This document shows positions 51,287 through 59,532 of a DNA stretch of 64,000 bases, in pieces. The notes under the pieces are model-generated. The model was given only the letters and a program-made list of their open reading frames with translations. It did no database searches and had not been told where the DNA came from. Position 1 is the stretch's first letter. Every line of letters begins with the position of its first letter. The stretch comes from DASRDR01 sp963812945 [NCBI: uncultured Candidatus Rokubacteria bacterium] (GTDB taxonomy: Bacteria; Methylomirabilota; Methylomirabilia; Rokubacteriales), in the NCBI GenBank assembly GCA_963812945.1, contig CAWEXD010000008.1, positions 434,001 to 498,000 on the forward strand, written 5' to 3'. Position numbers and translations under genes: made by a program.

Positions 51287-51531
51287 GCCTTCCTCCTCAG
51301 CAGGTGCACGAACGTCTTCCGGCCCTGCTCGTCCTGGCCCTCCTCCTGCTTCACGAGCTCGTAGCTCGTGCTCGCCTTGATCCAGCCCTGGAAGTCCAGC
51401 ACCGAGCCGGGATCAGTCGCGATCACCCGCAGGATCTCGCCGGCCGGAATCGCGTCGATCTCCTTCTTGGCCTTGACGATCGGCATCGGGCACTTGAGCC
51501 CGCGCGCGTCCACGGTCCGGTATTCAGCCAT
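51283..51531 (-). CDS. tusA: TusA-type sulfur carrier protein
   Basis: An 82-residue protein with the TusA signature ARGLKCPMPIVKAKKEID containing the persulfide-carrying Cys in CPMP. It accepts sulfur from a rhodanese or cysteine desulfurase and passes it on, here probably to the DsrE-like partner. The ribosome site AGGAGGTGA is a near-perfect match to the 16S tail and includes the TGA stop of the damaged rhodanese gene. Confidence 0.93.
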   Translation of the reverse strand: MAEYRTVDARGLKCPMPIVKAKKEIDAIPAGEILRVIATDPGSVLDFQGWIKASTSYELVKQEEGQDEQGRKTFVHLLRRKA

Positions 51532-51534
51532 GCG

Positions 51535-52679
51535 TCACCTCCTGGAGAGCGCGCACTGGTTCTTGCCCAGCTCGAGCTCGGTCAGCTCCGTCTCGGCCGC
51601 CGTCTCGCGGCCCAGGTTGATCTCGCGGATCCTGGCGTACTCCGGAAGGCGCCGAGCCGGCGGCACGCTCGGCCTCCTGGACGAACGCGTCGCGGTCGAG
51701 CTGCATCGCCCGGTTTCCGCGCCGGAGGTCGCCGAGCGTGCCGGCGACGGCGCCGTCCGGACCGGACCCCGCCAGGCCCGCCGCATGGGCCGGGAAGCAC
51801 GACGACGGCGTCGCCGAGCGGCCGGAGCCGCTCGTGGAGCGTTCGATGGAGCTCTCGCGCCCACGCGGCCGCCTGGCCGCCCAGATCGGGCCGGCCCACG
51901 TCGTCCACGAAGAGCGTGTCGCCGGTCAGGAGGTGGGCGTCTCCCACGAGGAGCGAGGTGCTCCCGGGCGTGTGACCCGGGGTTCCGAGCGGGACGATCG
52001 GCAGGACTTCGAGCTGTCCGATCCGCACCGCACGACCGTCCACCAGCTCCCCGATGGGCATCGCGGCGCCCTCGAAGTCGGCGCGGCTGGCGTGGTAGCT
52101 GACACCGGCGTCCCGCGCCAGCGCCAGGCCACCCGAGACGTGGTCGGCGTGGAGGTGTGTGTCGAAGACCGCGCGGAGACGAAGCCGGTGCCGGTCGAGG
52201 AGGCGGCGGTAGCCGTCCAGCCCCCGGTGAGGGTCGACCACGATGGCGTCCTCACCCCGCGCCACGAGGTACGAGAGGCACCCCCGCCCGAAACGGACGA
52301 CCTGCCAGAGGCGCACCGGGCCGCTCCCGACGACGGGCCGCACCGTCGTGCCGAGACCCCAGGCCACCATGCCCCCGGCGAGGTTGGCGGCCCCGACTCC
52401 CCGGCCCTCGAGGATCTCGGCGACATACGCGGACGACCCCCCCTCGGCACAGACGACGACCAGGCTGTCCGGACGCCCACCGAGCCAGTCGGTCACCTTC
52501 TTGACCGACGCCTCCTCGCGCTCGACGAACTCGAAGTAGGGGACGTTCAGCACGTCGACCGGGTGGGGACCCTCCACCCGCCAGCGCGCGAACTCGTCGG
52601 CGTTGCGCACGTCGAGGACCCGGGGCGGCGCGGGACCGCTCAGGCGCTCGTAGAGGTCCGCGGCCGCGACGTCGGTCAC
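51535..52679 (-). pseudogene. Rhodanese/metallo-beta-lactamase (persulfide-dioxygenase-like) gene with two frameshifts
   Basis: The N-terminal rhodanese domain has active loop VVVCAEGGSSAYVA; the metallo-beta-lactamase domain has THLHADHVSGG and LGTPGHTPGSTS. At about 51797 the frame must shift by one base (after VVVL) to recover PAHAAG, the expected metal-site His, and continues to RAMQLDRDAFVQEA; at about 51695 a second one-base shift recovers PARRLPEYARIREINLG and runs to the TGA at 51535. In the unshifted frame the protein ends in Arg-rich nonsense. Either two one-base insertions or sequencing errors explain this. GTG at 52679 is the likely native start; an in-frame start at 52721 lies inside the repeat element. 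Confidence 0.8.
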
Positions 52680-52763
52680 GGGGTCAGACTTTGCCTTCGG
52701 GACATTGACGCGATGCGCCACGTCGGCAGCGGGTGAAATGTCCGTAAGTCAAAGTCTGACCCC
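52680..52763. repeat. REP/MITE-like inverted-repeat element
   Basis: Perfect 14-base ends GGGGTCAGACTTTG (52680-52693) and its complement (52750-52763) flank a nested shorter inverted repeat, GGACATT (52700-52706) with AATGTCC (52737-52743). The whole 84 bases can fold into a long hairpin. Its left end abuts the GTG start of the rhodanese gene. The same ends occur at 59432-59505. Confidence 0.8.
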
Positions 52764-52768
52764 GATCA

Positions 52769-53521
52769 TCAGATCCAGCCGCCCGCGAACGGGATCACCT
52801 GGCCGCAGAAGAAATCCGCCTCGTCCGACGCCAGGAAGACGCAGAGCTTGGCGGACTCCTCGGACCGCGCGAGTCGCCCCGCGGGGACGTTCCTGACGAT
52901 GCGCCCGAGCTTCTCGGGATGCGCCGTGACGTCCGGGCCGAAGTAGGTCGGGTTCTCGACGAAGTTCTGCGCGATCGCGTTGACCTGGATGTTGTGCCGC
53001 GCAACCTCGCGGCCCACGGCGCGCGTGAGCCCGTTCGCGCCCGCCCGCGCGGCCGAGTACGCGGCGTAGTTCGGCAAGCCCGGGATCGCCACGGCCGAGG
53101 TGATGTTGACCACCTTGCCATGCCCCTGGCGCTTCATCACGCGGATCGCCGCGCGAAGGCAGAAGAATGGCTCGTCGTAGAGGTGGGCGACCATGGATCG
53201 CCAGGTCTCGTCGGAGACCTCGTCGACGGGCCCCCCGACCGGCGGGTGGCTGGAGTTGTTGACCAGGACGTCGAGCCGCCCGTGGCGCTCCGCGACCGTG
53301 CGCACCGCGCGGGTGGCCTCGCCGGAGACCGTGAGGTCCCCCGTTACCACCGAGGCCTCGCGCCCGTGGGCGCGCGCCAGCTCGAGGGCCGCCTGGGCGC
53401 GCGCCTCGGTTCGCTCGTGGAGCGCGAGGACCGCGCCCTCCTTCGCGAACTCCTCGACGCACGCCGGGCCCATGTACTGGCTGACGTTGGTGATCAGGAC
53501 GACCTTCCCGGTGAGCCGCAT
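52769..53521 (-). CDS. Halohydrin dehalogenase-like SDR protein
   Basis: A 250-residue SDR-fold protein lacking the NAD(P) Gly motif; instead it has T11-NVSQ-Y16-M-G18, the T-x4-F/Y-x-G signature of halohydrin dehalogenases. The triad is Ser142, Tyr155 and Arg159 (S-x12-Y-x3-R), with Arg where true SDRs have Lys. The region FVENPTYFGPD and the end SDEADFFCGQVIPFAGGW also fit that family, where the residues around the Pro-Tyr-Phe form the halide site. Such enzymes convert vicinal haloalcohols to epoxides plus halide and run the reverse with nucleophiles. It precedes the rhodanese-tusA-dsrE genes; the repeat element lies between. Confidence 0.82.
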   Translation of the reverse strand: MRLTGKVVLITNVSQYMGPACVEEFAKEGAVLALHERTEARAQAALELARAHGREASVVTGDLTVSGEATRAVRTVAERHGRLDVLVNNSSHPPVGGPVDEVSDETWRSMVAHLYDEPFFCLRAAIRVMKRQGHGKVVNITSAVAIPGLPNYAAYSAARAGANGLTRAVGREVARHNIQVNAIAQNFVENPTYFGPDVTAHPEKLGRIVRNVPAGRLARSEESAKLCVFLASDEADFFCGQVIPFAGGWI

Positions 53522-53532
53522 GCCGCGCCCGT

Positions 53533-53538
53533 ATCGTA
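53533..53538 (-). promoter_or_regulatory. -10 box TACGAT for halohydrin dehalogenase-like gene
   Basis: TACGAT on the minus strand ends 11 bases before the ATG at 53521; there is no ribosome site between them. Confidence 0.4.
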
Positions 53539-53721
53539 CCGGGGAAGGCGCGGCCGAGGCAATCGGGCCGCTCCGCCGCGACGGGGTCGGCGAGCGTCTG
53601 TCGCCCGGTGTGAGGGTTGAGGCGGTAGCGTCCCGTGGCGCGCGACCCGGTAGCTCGGAGAGGGGAGACCCGGCAGCCTACAGAGCCTGGAGCAGGCCTA
53701 CCGCCTCTCTCGCACCAGCCC

Positions 53722-55134
53722 TCACCAGCGGCACCTGTTCGGGCCGTCCCGCTGCACGGTCCGGAATTTGAGGAAGAACCCTGCGGGGAGATGGCCTCCG
53801 GCCCACAGGGGATCCCGTGTGACGTCTTCGATGATGAGATCCTCCCCCCGGTAGGTCACGACGAACCTGAGGCCGCTCATGCCTCTGGCCCGCCACTCGT
53901 GGACGAAGCGCCGGAACTCGACGGCCGGCAGGCCCTCTCCCTCCACGGGAGCGCGCCGGCTCCACCGGGCCACCTTGGGCGGCACCCGGCGGAACCAGAC
54001 GATGTCGTCCACGTAGGGAAAGACCTTGAGGGGGTTCCGCGCCAGGAGCAGGTGATTGCTCCGCTCGCCTTCGACGCGGAGATTGCTGAACATGGAGAAG
54101 TTGCCGGCGGTGCGCAGCCCCAGATACGGGCTGAGGCCAAGCACCAGCAGGGGCGCGATCAGCGCCGCCACCGCCGGCCGCCGCAAGGTCCCCAGCAGAT
54201 CGACGTCGAGCCCGAGCGACCGGGACGCAATCCCCCACCGCACGAGCGGCCGCCACAAGCAGACCGCGCCAAGAGCGAACGCCACGCCCTGAACACTGTC
54301 GATGGTCTGAGGCCGAATGGACCCAGACGCGAACAGGACGCCCGAGGTGATCCCGGCCACGACGGCCGCCGTCGTGTACGCGAGCACGGGGTCGGGCCAG
54401 CTGCTCGCGGCGCGGCGCGCGTACAGGTCGCGATACAGCGGGCGCGGCACGAAGGCGAACAGGCAGGTCATCGCCGCGGCGCCGAAGTCGAAGAACATCG
54501 CCTGCGCCAGGAGCACGTGCAGACCCACGGCCAGGATCAGGCCGAGAAGGCGAGTCCGCCGGAACAGCAGGCCGAGGACGATGGCGATCTCCCAGCTCAG
54601 GCCGATCACCGCCTGCGCCAGTCGGACGGCCGGCGGCAGCGGTTGGGCGTGGCCCAGCCACTGCCGCTGGATCCGGTCGCCCATCCACGCCCCACAGGTC
54701 ACGTCCGGATTCAGGAAGTCCCAGTTCAGCTTGTGAAAGGCGGCGAAGAAGTACACTAGTACGAGCGCCCAGCGCAGGAGCGGGAGGTAGGGCTCGAAGC
54801 GCTCGTCGATGCTTTCCTTGCCCTTCCGCGCCAGGAGGTGGCGACACAGAAAGCCCGCGAAGAGGAAGTTGAGCAGCAGGATGAGGTTCGAGTGGTTGGC
54901 GATGTTGGGGAATTTCCAGAGCAAGTCGTACGTGGACAGCAGAAGGACGAGCGCGAAAGGCCAGACGCTCGCGCGGCTCATCGCCATCCAGATGGCGAGG
55001 GCGACGAGCATCAGGGTGAGGAAGGGATTTCCCCAGTTCTCGGTGTGATGCAGGGCAATCGCGACCGCGTGCAAGAGGGCGATGTCAGCGTACATCGAGG
55101 TCCGTGGTCGCCCTCCCCGAGATTCGCTACGCAT
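53722..55134 (-). CDS. HTTM-like polytopic membrane protein
   Basis: A 470-residue protein with roughly ten membrane helices in the first 350 residues and a soluble C-terminal part. YFFAAFHKLNWDFLNPDVTC and later GNFSMFSNLRVEGERSNHLL resemble HTTM-domain proteins related to vitamin K-dependent gamma-carboxylase. No carboxylase activity can be claimed. The ATG follows a TATGAT box by 9 bases with AAGGCGG in between. The gene reads away from the decayed stretch at 55.2-55.7 kb. Confidence 0.7.
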   Translation of the reverse strand: MRSESRGGRPRTSMYADIALLHAVAIALHHTENWGNPFLTLMLVALAIWMAMSRASVWPFALVLLLSTYDLLWKFPNIANHSNLILLLNFLFAGFLCRHLLARKGKESIDERFEPYLPLLRWALVLVYFFAAFHKLNWDFLNPDVTCGAWMGDRIQRQWLGHAQPLPPAVRLAQAVIGLSWEIAIVLGLLFRRTRLLGLILAVGLHVLLAQAMFFDFGAAAMTCLFAFVPRPLYRDLYARRAASSWPDPVLAYTTAAVVAGITSGVLFASGSIRPQTIDSVQGVAFALGAVCLWRPLVRWGIASRSLGLDVDLLGTLRRPAVAALIAPLLVLGLSPYLGLRTAGNFSMFSNLRVEGERSNHLLLARNPLKVFPYVDDIVWFRRVPPKVARWSRRAPVEGEGLPAVEFRRFVHEWRARGMSGLRFVVTYRGEDLIIEDVTRDPLWAGGHLPAGFFLKFRTVQRDGPNRCRW

Positions 55135-55143
55135 GACCGCCTT

Positions 55144-55149
55144 ATCATA
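55144..55149 (-). promoter_or_regulatory. -10 box TATGAT for HTTM-like gene
   Basis: TATGAT on the minus strand ends 9 bases before the ATG at 55134. A weak AAGGCGG lies within those bases. Confidence 0.5.
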
Positions 55150-55179
55150 AGACTGTCGGACGCCCTCCTCCCAGCGTCT

Positions 55180-55323
55180 TCACCAAGGGTGAGTCTTGCC
55201 GATGCCTGCCTCGTGAGAATGAGCGAAACCCTGGCCGATCCCCTCATCTTCACAACCGATACCGATTTTCGCGTCTATCGACGCCACAGCCGTCACGTTG
55301 TTCCCTGCATCACACCATCCTGA
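55180..55323 (+). pseudogene. C-terminal remnant of a PIN-domain toxin
   Basis: The last 47 codons before the TGA at 55321 read SLADACLVRMSE, then PLIFTTDTDFRVYRRHSRH and VVPCITP. This is the typical end of VapC-like PIN-domain RNases: the Asp of SLADA and the TTDTDF acidic residues are catalytic-site positions. Upstream the frame turns into unrelated sequence, so the first two thirds of the gene and any antitoxin gene are gone. Confidence 0.7.
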
Positions 55324-55687
55324 CGTTCCCGCCGGCCCCCGACATGGAGCGTGTTCCCAGTGGCCGCGAGCTTCTACGCCGCTGTCGCGGAGCTTCGCCG
55401 ACCGGATGATTGCCGCCCGGTCCGATTGCCGAGCCCGTCCGGCGCGCCAGACTCGGTGACCTCGCATGTCACTCCTTCTCACGCAATTTGGGTAGCATCT
55501 TGGGCAGCAAGTTTCGGACGGCGCGTCAACACAAGGAATGGTCAGGACCAAGGAGCTGAAGAGGGGTCCGATCCAGGGCTATTGGTCGCGGCGAACGCGC
55601 ACCGACGGCTGAAGCCGCCCTGGTTACAGTTAGGTGACATTTCTACTGGACAGCTACACACGGCGCCACGACGCCCCGGGGATCGAG
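55324..55687. other. Non-coding, decayed stretch
   Basis: No convincing gene. The stretch is less GC-rich than its surroundings. On the minus strand an ATG at 55467 has a good AAGGAGT site, but the 95 codons that follow run antisense to the PIN remnant and look random. Around 55621-55660 the sequence GTTACAGTTAGGTGACATTT looks like the kind of string often found at insertion-sequence borders, but no transposase is left. I read it as debris next to the PIN remnant. Confidence 0.5.
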
Positions 55688-58099
55688 CTAGCGGACCGAC
55701 TCGAAGAGGCGGCGGAAGAACGAGCGGACCGCGGCCGCCGGGCCGTGCTCGGGACAGCTCTCGCGCGGCTCGGTTGACGCGAGGAAGGCCTCGCGGATGA
55801 CGAGGGGGCACCACGCCGTGGCGCGCTTGCCATTGCCCGCGTCCACGTCATGGAAGGCGATCGAGGGGGGCGGGACGAAGGCGGTGGGCGGCACCACGGC
55901 CAGCGCCGTGCGCATGAAATCCGCCCAGATCGGGAGCGCGGCCTGGGCGCCCGATAGGCGGACCACGTCCCGCTGGTCGAAGCCGACCCATACGAGCGCG
56001 ACGAGGCGCGGCGTGTAGCCGACGAACCAGGCGTCGCGGCCCTCGTTGGTCGTTCCGGTCTTCGCGGCGACGGCTCCCTCCACCCCCAGCGCGCGCGCCG
56101 AGGCGCCGGTGCCGCGGTCGATGACGCCCTGGAGGAGGTGGGTGACCAGGAAGGCCTCGTCCGGCCTCGGCCCGGTCGTCCGCTCGGCGGACGGCTCGCT
56201 CACTCCACCCTCTCGGTCCACGACCGCACGGAGCCCGGTCGGCCGGCCGCGTTCCCCGCCGGTGGCGAGCCCGGCGTACGCCGCCGCCAGCTCGAGCGGC
56301 GTCACCTCGAAGCTGCCGAGGACGAGCGCCGGCACGGGCTCGAGCGGGCTCGTGACACCCGCCTCTCTCGCGGTGCGAACGACGGCGTCGTAGCCGGTGG
56401 CCTCGGCCATCCACACCGTCGCCGCGTTGAGCGACTGCTCGAGCGCCCGCCGGACCGTCACCGTCCCCTCGTAGCGGTTCTCGTAGTTGCGCGGGGTCCA
56501 GGCGTTCTTGCCGGTGCCGATCGTGAGCGGGCGATCCTCCAGGAGCGACGCCGGCGTGAAGTGAGGCGGCTCCCCGCGAGGCCCCTGACCCAGGGCCGTC
56601 AGGTACACGAAGGGCTTAAAGGCCGAGCCAGGCTGCCGCCGCGCCTGCGTGACGCGGTTGAACTGGCTCTGCCCGTAGTCGCGCCCCCCGACCATCGCGT
56701 AGATCTCCCCGGTGCGGGGGTCGAGTGCCACGATCGCCCCCTGGAGCCGCGCCGCGGAGTCCTTTCGCCGGAGGGCCCGGTACTGACCTTCCAGCCGGTC
56801 GAGACCTCGCGCGAGCGCCGCCTCGGCAGCCCGCTGGAGCACGGGCTGGAGCGTCGTGAAGATGCGAAGGCCCCCCGACGACACGTCGTCGGCCGGCTGG
56901 AGCTGCTCCACTTGGCCCCGGACCCAATCCGCGAAGTACGGGCCGAGGGCGCCGATCGCGGTCCCGCGCTGGACGACCAGCCGCTCCTGGGTAGCCTGGG
57001 CGAGCTGCCGCTCGTCGAGCATGCCGAGCTCGCGCATCCGCCGGAGGACCATGTTGCGCCGCTCCCGGGCGCGCTCGGGGTGATGCACGGGCGAGTAAGT
57101 GTTGGGCGCCCGGATGATGCCGGCGAGCATGGCGGCCTCGCCGAGCGTGAGGCGGTCGACCTCCTTGCCGAGGAAGCTTCGCGCGGCCGCCCCGACCCCG
57201 TAGACGGCGTAGCCGCCGTGCTGGCCGAGATAGATGCCGTTGAGATATGCCGCGAGGATCTCGTCCTTGGAGTAGCGTCGCTCGATCGTCAGCGCCAGCG
57301 CGGCCTCGCGGAGCTTCCGCCCCCAGGTCCGCTTGGGAGTGAGGACGAGGTTCTTGACGAGCTGCTGGGTGAGGGTGCTCCCGCCCTGGGCGAGCTCGCC
57401 TCGGCGGAGGTTCACCCACACGGCCCGCCCGACGGCGCGGAGGTCCACGCCGGGATGCTCGTAGAAACGGTGGTCCTCGGCGGCCAGCACGGCTTCCACG
57501 AGATGCCGCGGCACCGCGGCGAGCGGGACGGGATGGCGGAGCTGGTTGGCGCCCCCCCCGAGCCCCGTGAGGGTCTCGGGCTCGAGCTCGATCTCCTCCA
57601 GCGGCTCGCCGGTGGCCGTGTCGAGCTCGCGAATCCGGCCCCCGTCGACGACGAGACGGACCGCCAGGGCGGGCCGCCTCGCTCGCGGATCGTCGCGCGG
57701 CCGGAGGTGGAGCGTCCAGGCGCCTGCCTCGCGGCGGAACTGCCCCGGAGCGGCGGGGGGCCCTTGGGTCTCACGGTAGCCGAGCCGCCGGAGAGCGCCC
57801 GCGACGTCGGCGGCCTCGATCCCGACCCCGGGCCGGAGGACCAGGCCGGCCGCGTAGATCAGCGCGGCCTCCTCCAGCCGGGACAGATCGACACCCGCCG
57901 CCGTGCGCCACGTCCAGACCCCGAAGACGATCGGGGGAGCCAAGACGACGACGATCAGGAGGGTCGCCAGGAGCGCGCGACGGCGGCGGGCGGCCCCGGC
58001 AAGCGCCCTCAGGCGGTCACGAAGGCGTGCGGAGGCGGGGTCCGGCGTCACGTCAGGGACGTCTCCCAGCAACGGGCGTGCCGCGCTGTCGGTCGGCAA
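55688..58099 (-). CDS. Class A penicillin-binding protein (PBP1-type)
   Basis: An 803-residue bifunctional murein synthase. One N-terminal membrane helix (about residues 42-64); the GT51 glycosyltransferase domain has AAEDHRFYEHPGVDLRAV and GGSTLTQQLVKN with both catalytic Glu regions; the transpeptidase has SxxK in PGSAFKPFVYL, SxN in SLNAATVW and KTGTTNEGRDAWFVG. A UB2H-like segment before the GT domain suggests the PBP1b type. It polymerises and crosslinks peptidoglycan at the inner membrane. The listed TTG start has no ribosome site; a GTG at 58051 behind GGGAGA is a real alternative. Confidence 0.93.
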   Translation of the reverse strand: MPTDSAARPLLGDVPDVTPDPASARLRDRLRALAGAARRRRALLATLLIVVVLAPPIVFGVWTWRTAAGVDLSRLEEAALIYAAGLVLRPGVGIEAADVAGALRRLGYRETQGPPAAPGQFRREAGAWTLHLRPRDDPRARRPALAVRLVVDGGRIRELDTATGEPLEEIELEPETLTGLGGGANQLRHPVPLAAVPRHLVEAVLAAEDHRFYEHPGVDLRAVGRAVWVNLRRGELAQGGSTLTQQLVKNLVLTPKRTWGRKLREAALALTIERRYSKDEILAAYLNGIYLGQHGGYAVYGVGAAARSFLGKEVDRLTLGEAAMLAGIIRAPNTYSPVHHPERARERRNMVLRRMRELGMLDERQLAQATQERLVVQRGTAIGALGPYFADWVRGQVEQLQPADDVSSGGLRIFTTLQPVLQRAAEAALARGLDRLEGQYRALRRKDSAARLQGAIVALDPRTGEIYAMVGGRDYGQSQFNRVTQARRQPGSAFKPFVYLTALGQGPRGEPPHFTPASLLEDRPLTIGTGKNAWTPRNYENRYEGTVTVRRALEQSLNAATVWMAEATGYDAVVRTAREAGVTSPLEPVPALVLGSFEVTPLELAAAYAGLATGGERGRPTGLRAVVDREGGVSEPSAERTTGPRPDEAFLVTHLLQGVIDRGTGASARALGVEGAVAAKTGTTNEGRDAWFVGYTPRLVALVWVGFDQRDVVRLSGAQAALPIWADFMRTALAVVPPTAFVPPPSIAFHDVDAGNGKRATAWCPLVIREAFLASTEPRESCPEHGPAAAVRSFFRRLFESVR

Positions 58100-58210
58100 C
58101 GGTCCGCTCGACCACTCGTCCCGTCGCGGCGTCCTGGTCCGTCGTCGACGGAGCGTGCGGCCCCCGCGGCGGGCGGCGTGTAGCCATCACCGTGTCGAGC
58201 TTACGCGTGG

Positions 58211-59383
58211 TCAGCCGTCCCGGTAGGTGATCCGGTAGACCGCGCCCAGGCCGTCGTCGGACAGGAAGAGCGCGCCGTCAGGGGCCACGGCAAGGTCGAC
58301 CGGTCGGCCCCAGTAGCGGCTCCCGGCGAGCCAGCCCGTTGCGAAGTCCTCCGCCAGAGGCGTGTCCCCGCCGAGTCGAACCCGGATGACCTTGTAGCCC
58401 ACCGGAACCGTGCGGTTCCAGGAGCCGTGGAGCGCGACGAACACATCGCCCCGGTATTCCGGCGGAAACTGGGCGCCGGTGTAGAAGACGAGGCCGAGCG
58501 GGGCCGCGTGGGCCTGGTAGAGCAAGCTCGGCCGCCGCACCGCTCGGCACCGCTCGCCGCCGCCGAGGTCCGGGTCCTGGACGAGACCCCCGGCCGCCCA
58601 GTGGCAGTACGGCCAGCCGTAGAACCCACCCTCCTCGATCCGGGTGACGTACTCGGCGGGGCGGTCTTCCCCGAGCCAGTCCCGACCGTTGACCGTGGCC
58701 CAGAGCTCGCCCGTACCGGGGCGGAAGGCCAGCCCGACCGCGTTGCGCAGTCCCGTGGCGAACGGCGCGCCCCCACTACCGTCGGGTCCGTACCGATAGA
58801 TCGCCGCGCGGCGCGGGTCACGCTCCTCGCAGTTGTTGCAGGACGACCCGACGGACACGTACAGCTGGCGATCGGGCCCCACGGTGATCGTTCGGGTCCA
58901 GTGCCCGCCCCGGGGCGGCAGGTCCCGCACCACGATCACGGGCTCGCCACGAACGCGGCGTGCGGCCGGATCGTAGTCGAAGCGCAGGATGCGCCCGGTC
59001 TCGGCGACGTAGAGCTGGCCGTCGAGGAAGGCGAGACCGTGCGGGAGATCGAGGCCTTCCACGACCGGTACGGCGGCGTCGGCCCGGCCGTTCCGATCGT
59101 CGTCGGGAAGCGCGAGGACGCGGCCGGCCCGCGGCACCGACACGAGGAGCGTGCCGCGCGGATCCAGCGTCAGGAAGCGGGCGTACCCGAGGTCTTTCGC
59201 GAAGAGCTCGATCGCGAAGCCGGGCGGGAGCCGGATGGTCGTGAGATCGGCCGACGGCGCCGGTTGGGGGAGGACCGCGACGCAGCCGCCCAGCGCTGCC
59301 AGCGCGCCACATACCCGGCCGGCGCGGCGGAGACGGCCGCCCGGCGAGGATGACGACACGCTCGTGAGGCGGGGCTCGATCAC
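58211..59383 (-). CDS. PQQ-dependent sugar dehydrogenase-like (sorbosone dehydrogenase family)
   Basis: A 390-residue exported beta-propeller protein. The N-terminus has a hydrophobic segment ending LGGC, a possible lipobox. Family motifs: IRLPPGFAIELFAKDLGYAR, LYVAETGRILRF, GHWTRTITVGPD, a Cys pair in SCNNCEERDP and GGFYGWPYCHW. It should oxidise an aldose or sorbosone in the periplasm with PQQ. No PQQ synthesis gene is in the window. Divergent from the PNPOx-like gene; a repeat element lies between them. Confidence 0.87.
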   Translation of the reverse strand: MIEPRLTSVSSSSPGGRLRRAGRVCGALAALGGCVAVLPQPAPSADLTTIRLPPGFAIELFAKDLGYARFLTLDPRGTLLVSVPRAGRVLALPDDDRNGRADAAVPVVEGLDLPHGLAFLDGQLYVAETGRILRFDYDPAARRVRGEPVIVVRDLPPRGGHWTRTITVGPDRQLYVSVGSSCNNCEERDPRRAAIYRYGPDGSGGAPFATGLRNAVGLAFRPGTGELWATVNGRDWLGEDRPAEYVTRIEEGGFYGWPYCHWAAGGLVQDPDLGGGERCRAVRRPSLLYQAHAAPLGLVFYTGAQFPPEYRGDVFVALHGSWNRTVPVGYKVIRVRLGGDTPLAEDFATGWLAGSRYWGRPVDLAVAPDGALFLSDDGLGAVYRITYRDG

Positions 59384-59431
59384 GCGGTTCTCAGGGGAGA
59401 CCCTACCAGAACGCCACGCCCTCCGCCACTT

Positions 59432-59505
59432 GGGGTCAGACTTTGACTTCTAAGCATTTTCGCGGTCGAGGCAGCCGAATCGTTTAGAAGTCAAAGCCTG
59501 ACCCC
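59432..59505. repeat. REP/MITE-like inverted-repeat element, second copy
   Basis: Two 22-base arms (59432-59453 and 59484-59505) pair with one mismatch around a 30-base loop. The outer arm begins GGGGTCAGACTTTGACTT, the same as the element at 52680. It lies in the divergent region between the sugar dehydrogenase gene and the PNPOx-like gene, 13 bases before the latter's -10 box. Confidence 0.82.
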
Positions 59506-59518
59506 GCCCTCGCCTTGC

Positions 59519-59524
59519 TACAAT
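59519..59524 (+). promoter_or_regulatory. -10 box TACAAT for PNPOx-like gene
   Basis: TACAAT lies 8 bases before the ATG at 59533; the arm of the repeat element occupies the -35 area. Leaderless arrangement. Confidence 0.6.
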
Positions 59525-59532
59525 GCCGGCCC

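Noticed and set aside
55180-55467. Minus-strand frame of 95 codons with a good AAGGAGT site at 55467
   Set aside because: It lies antisense to the PIN remnant, has random-looking composition, and no family resemblance.
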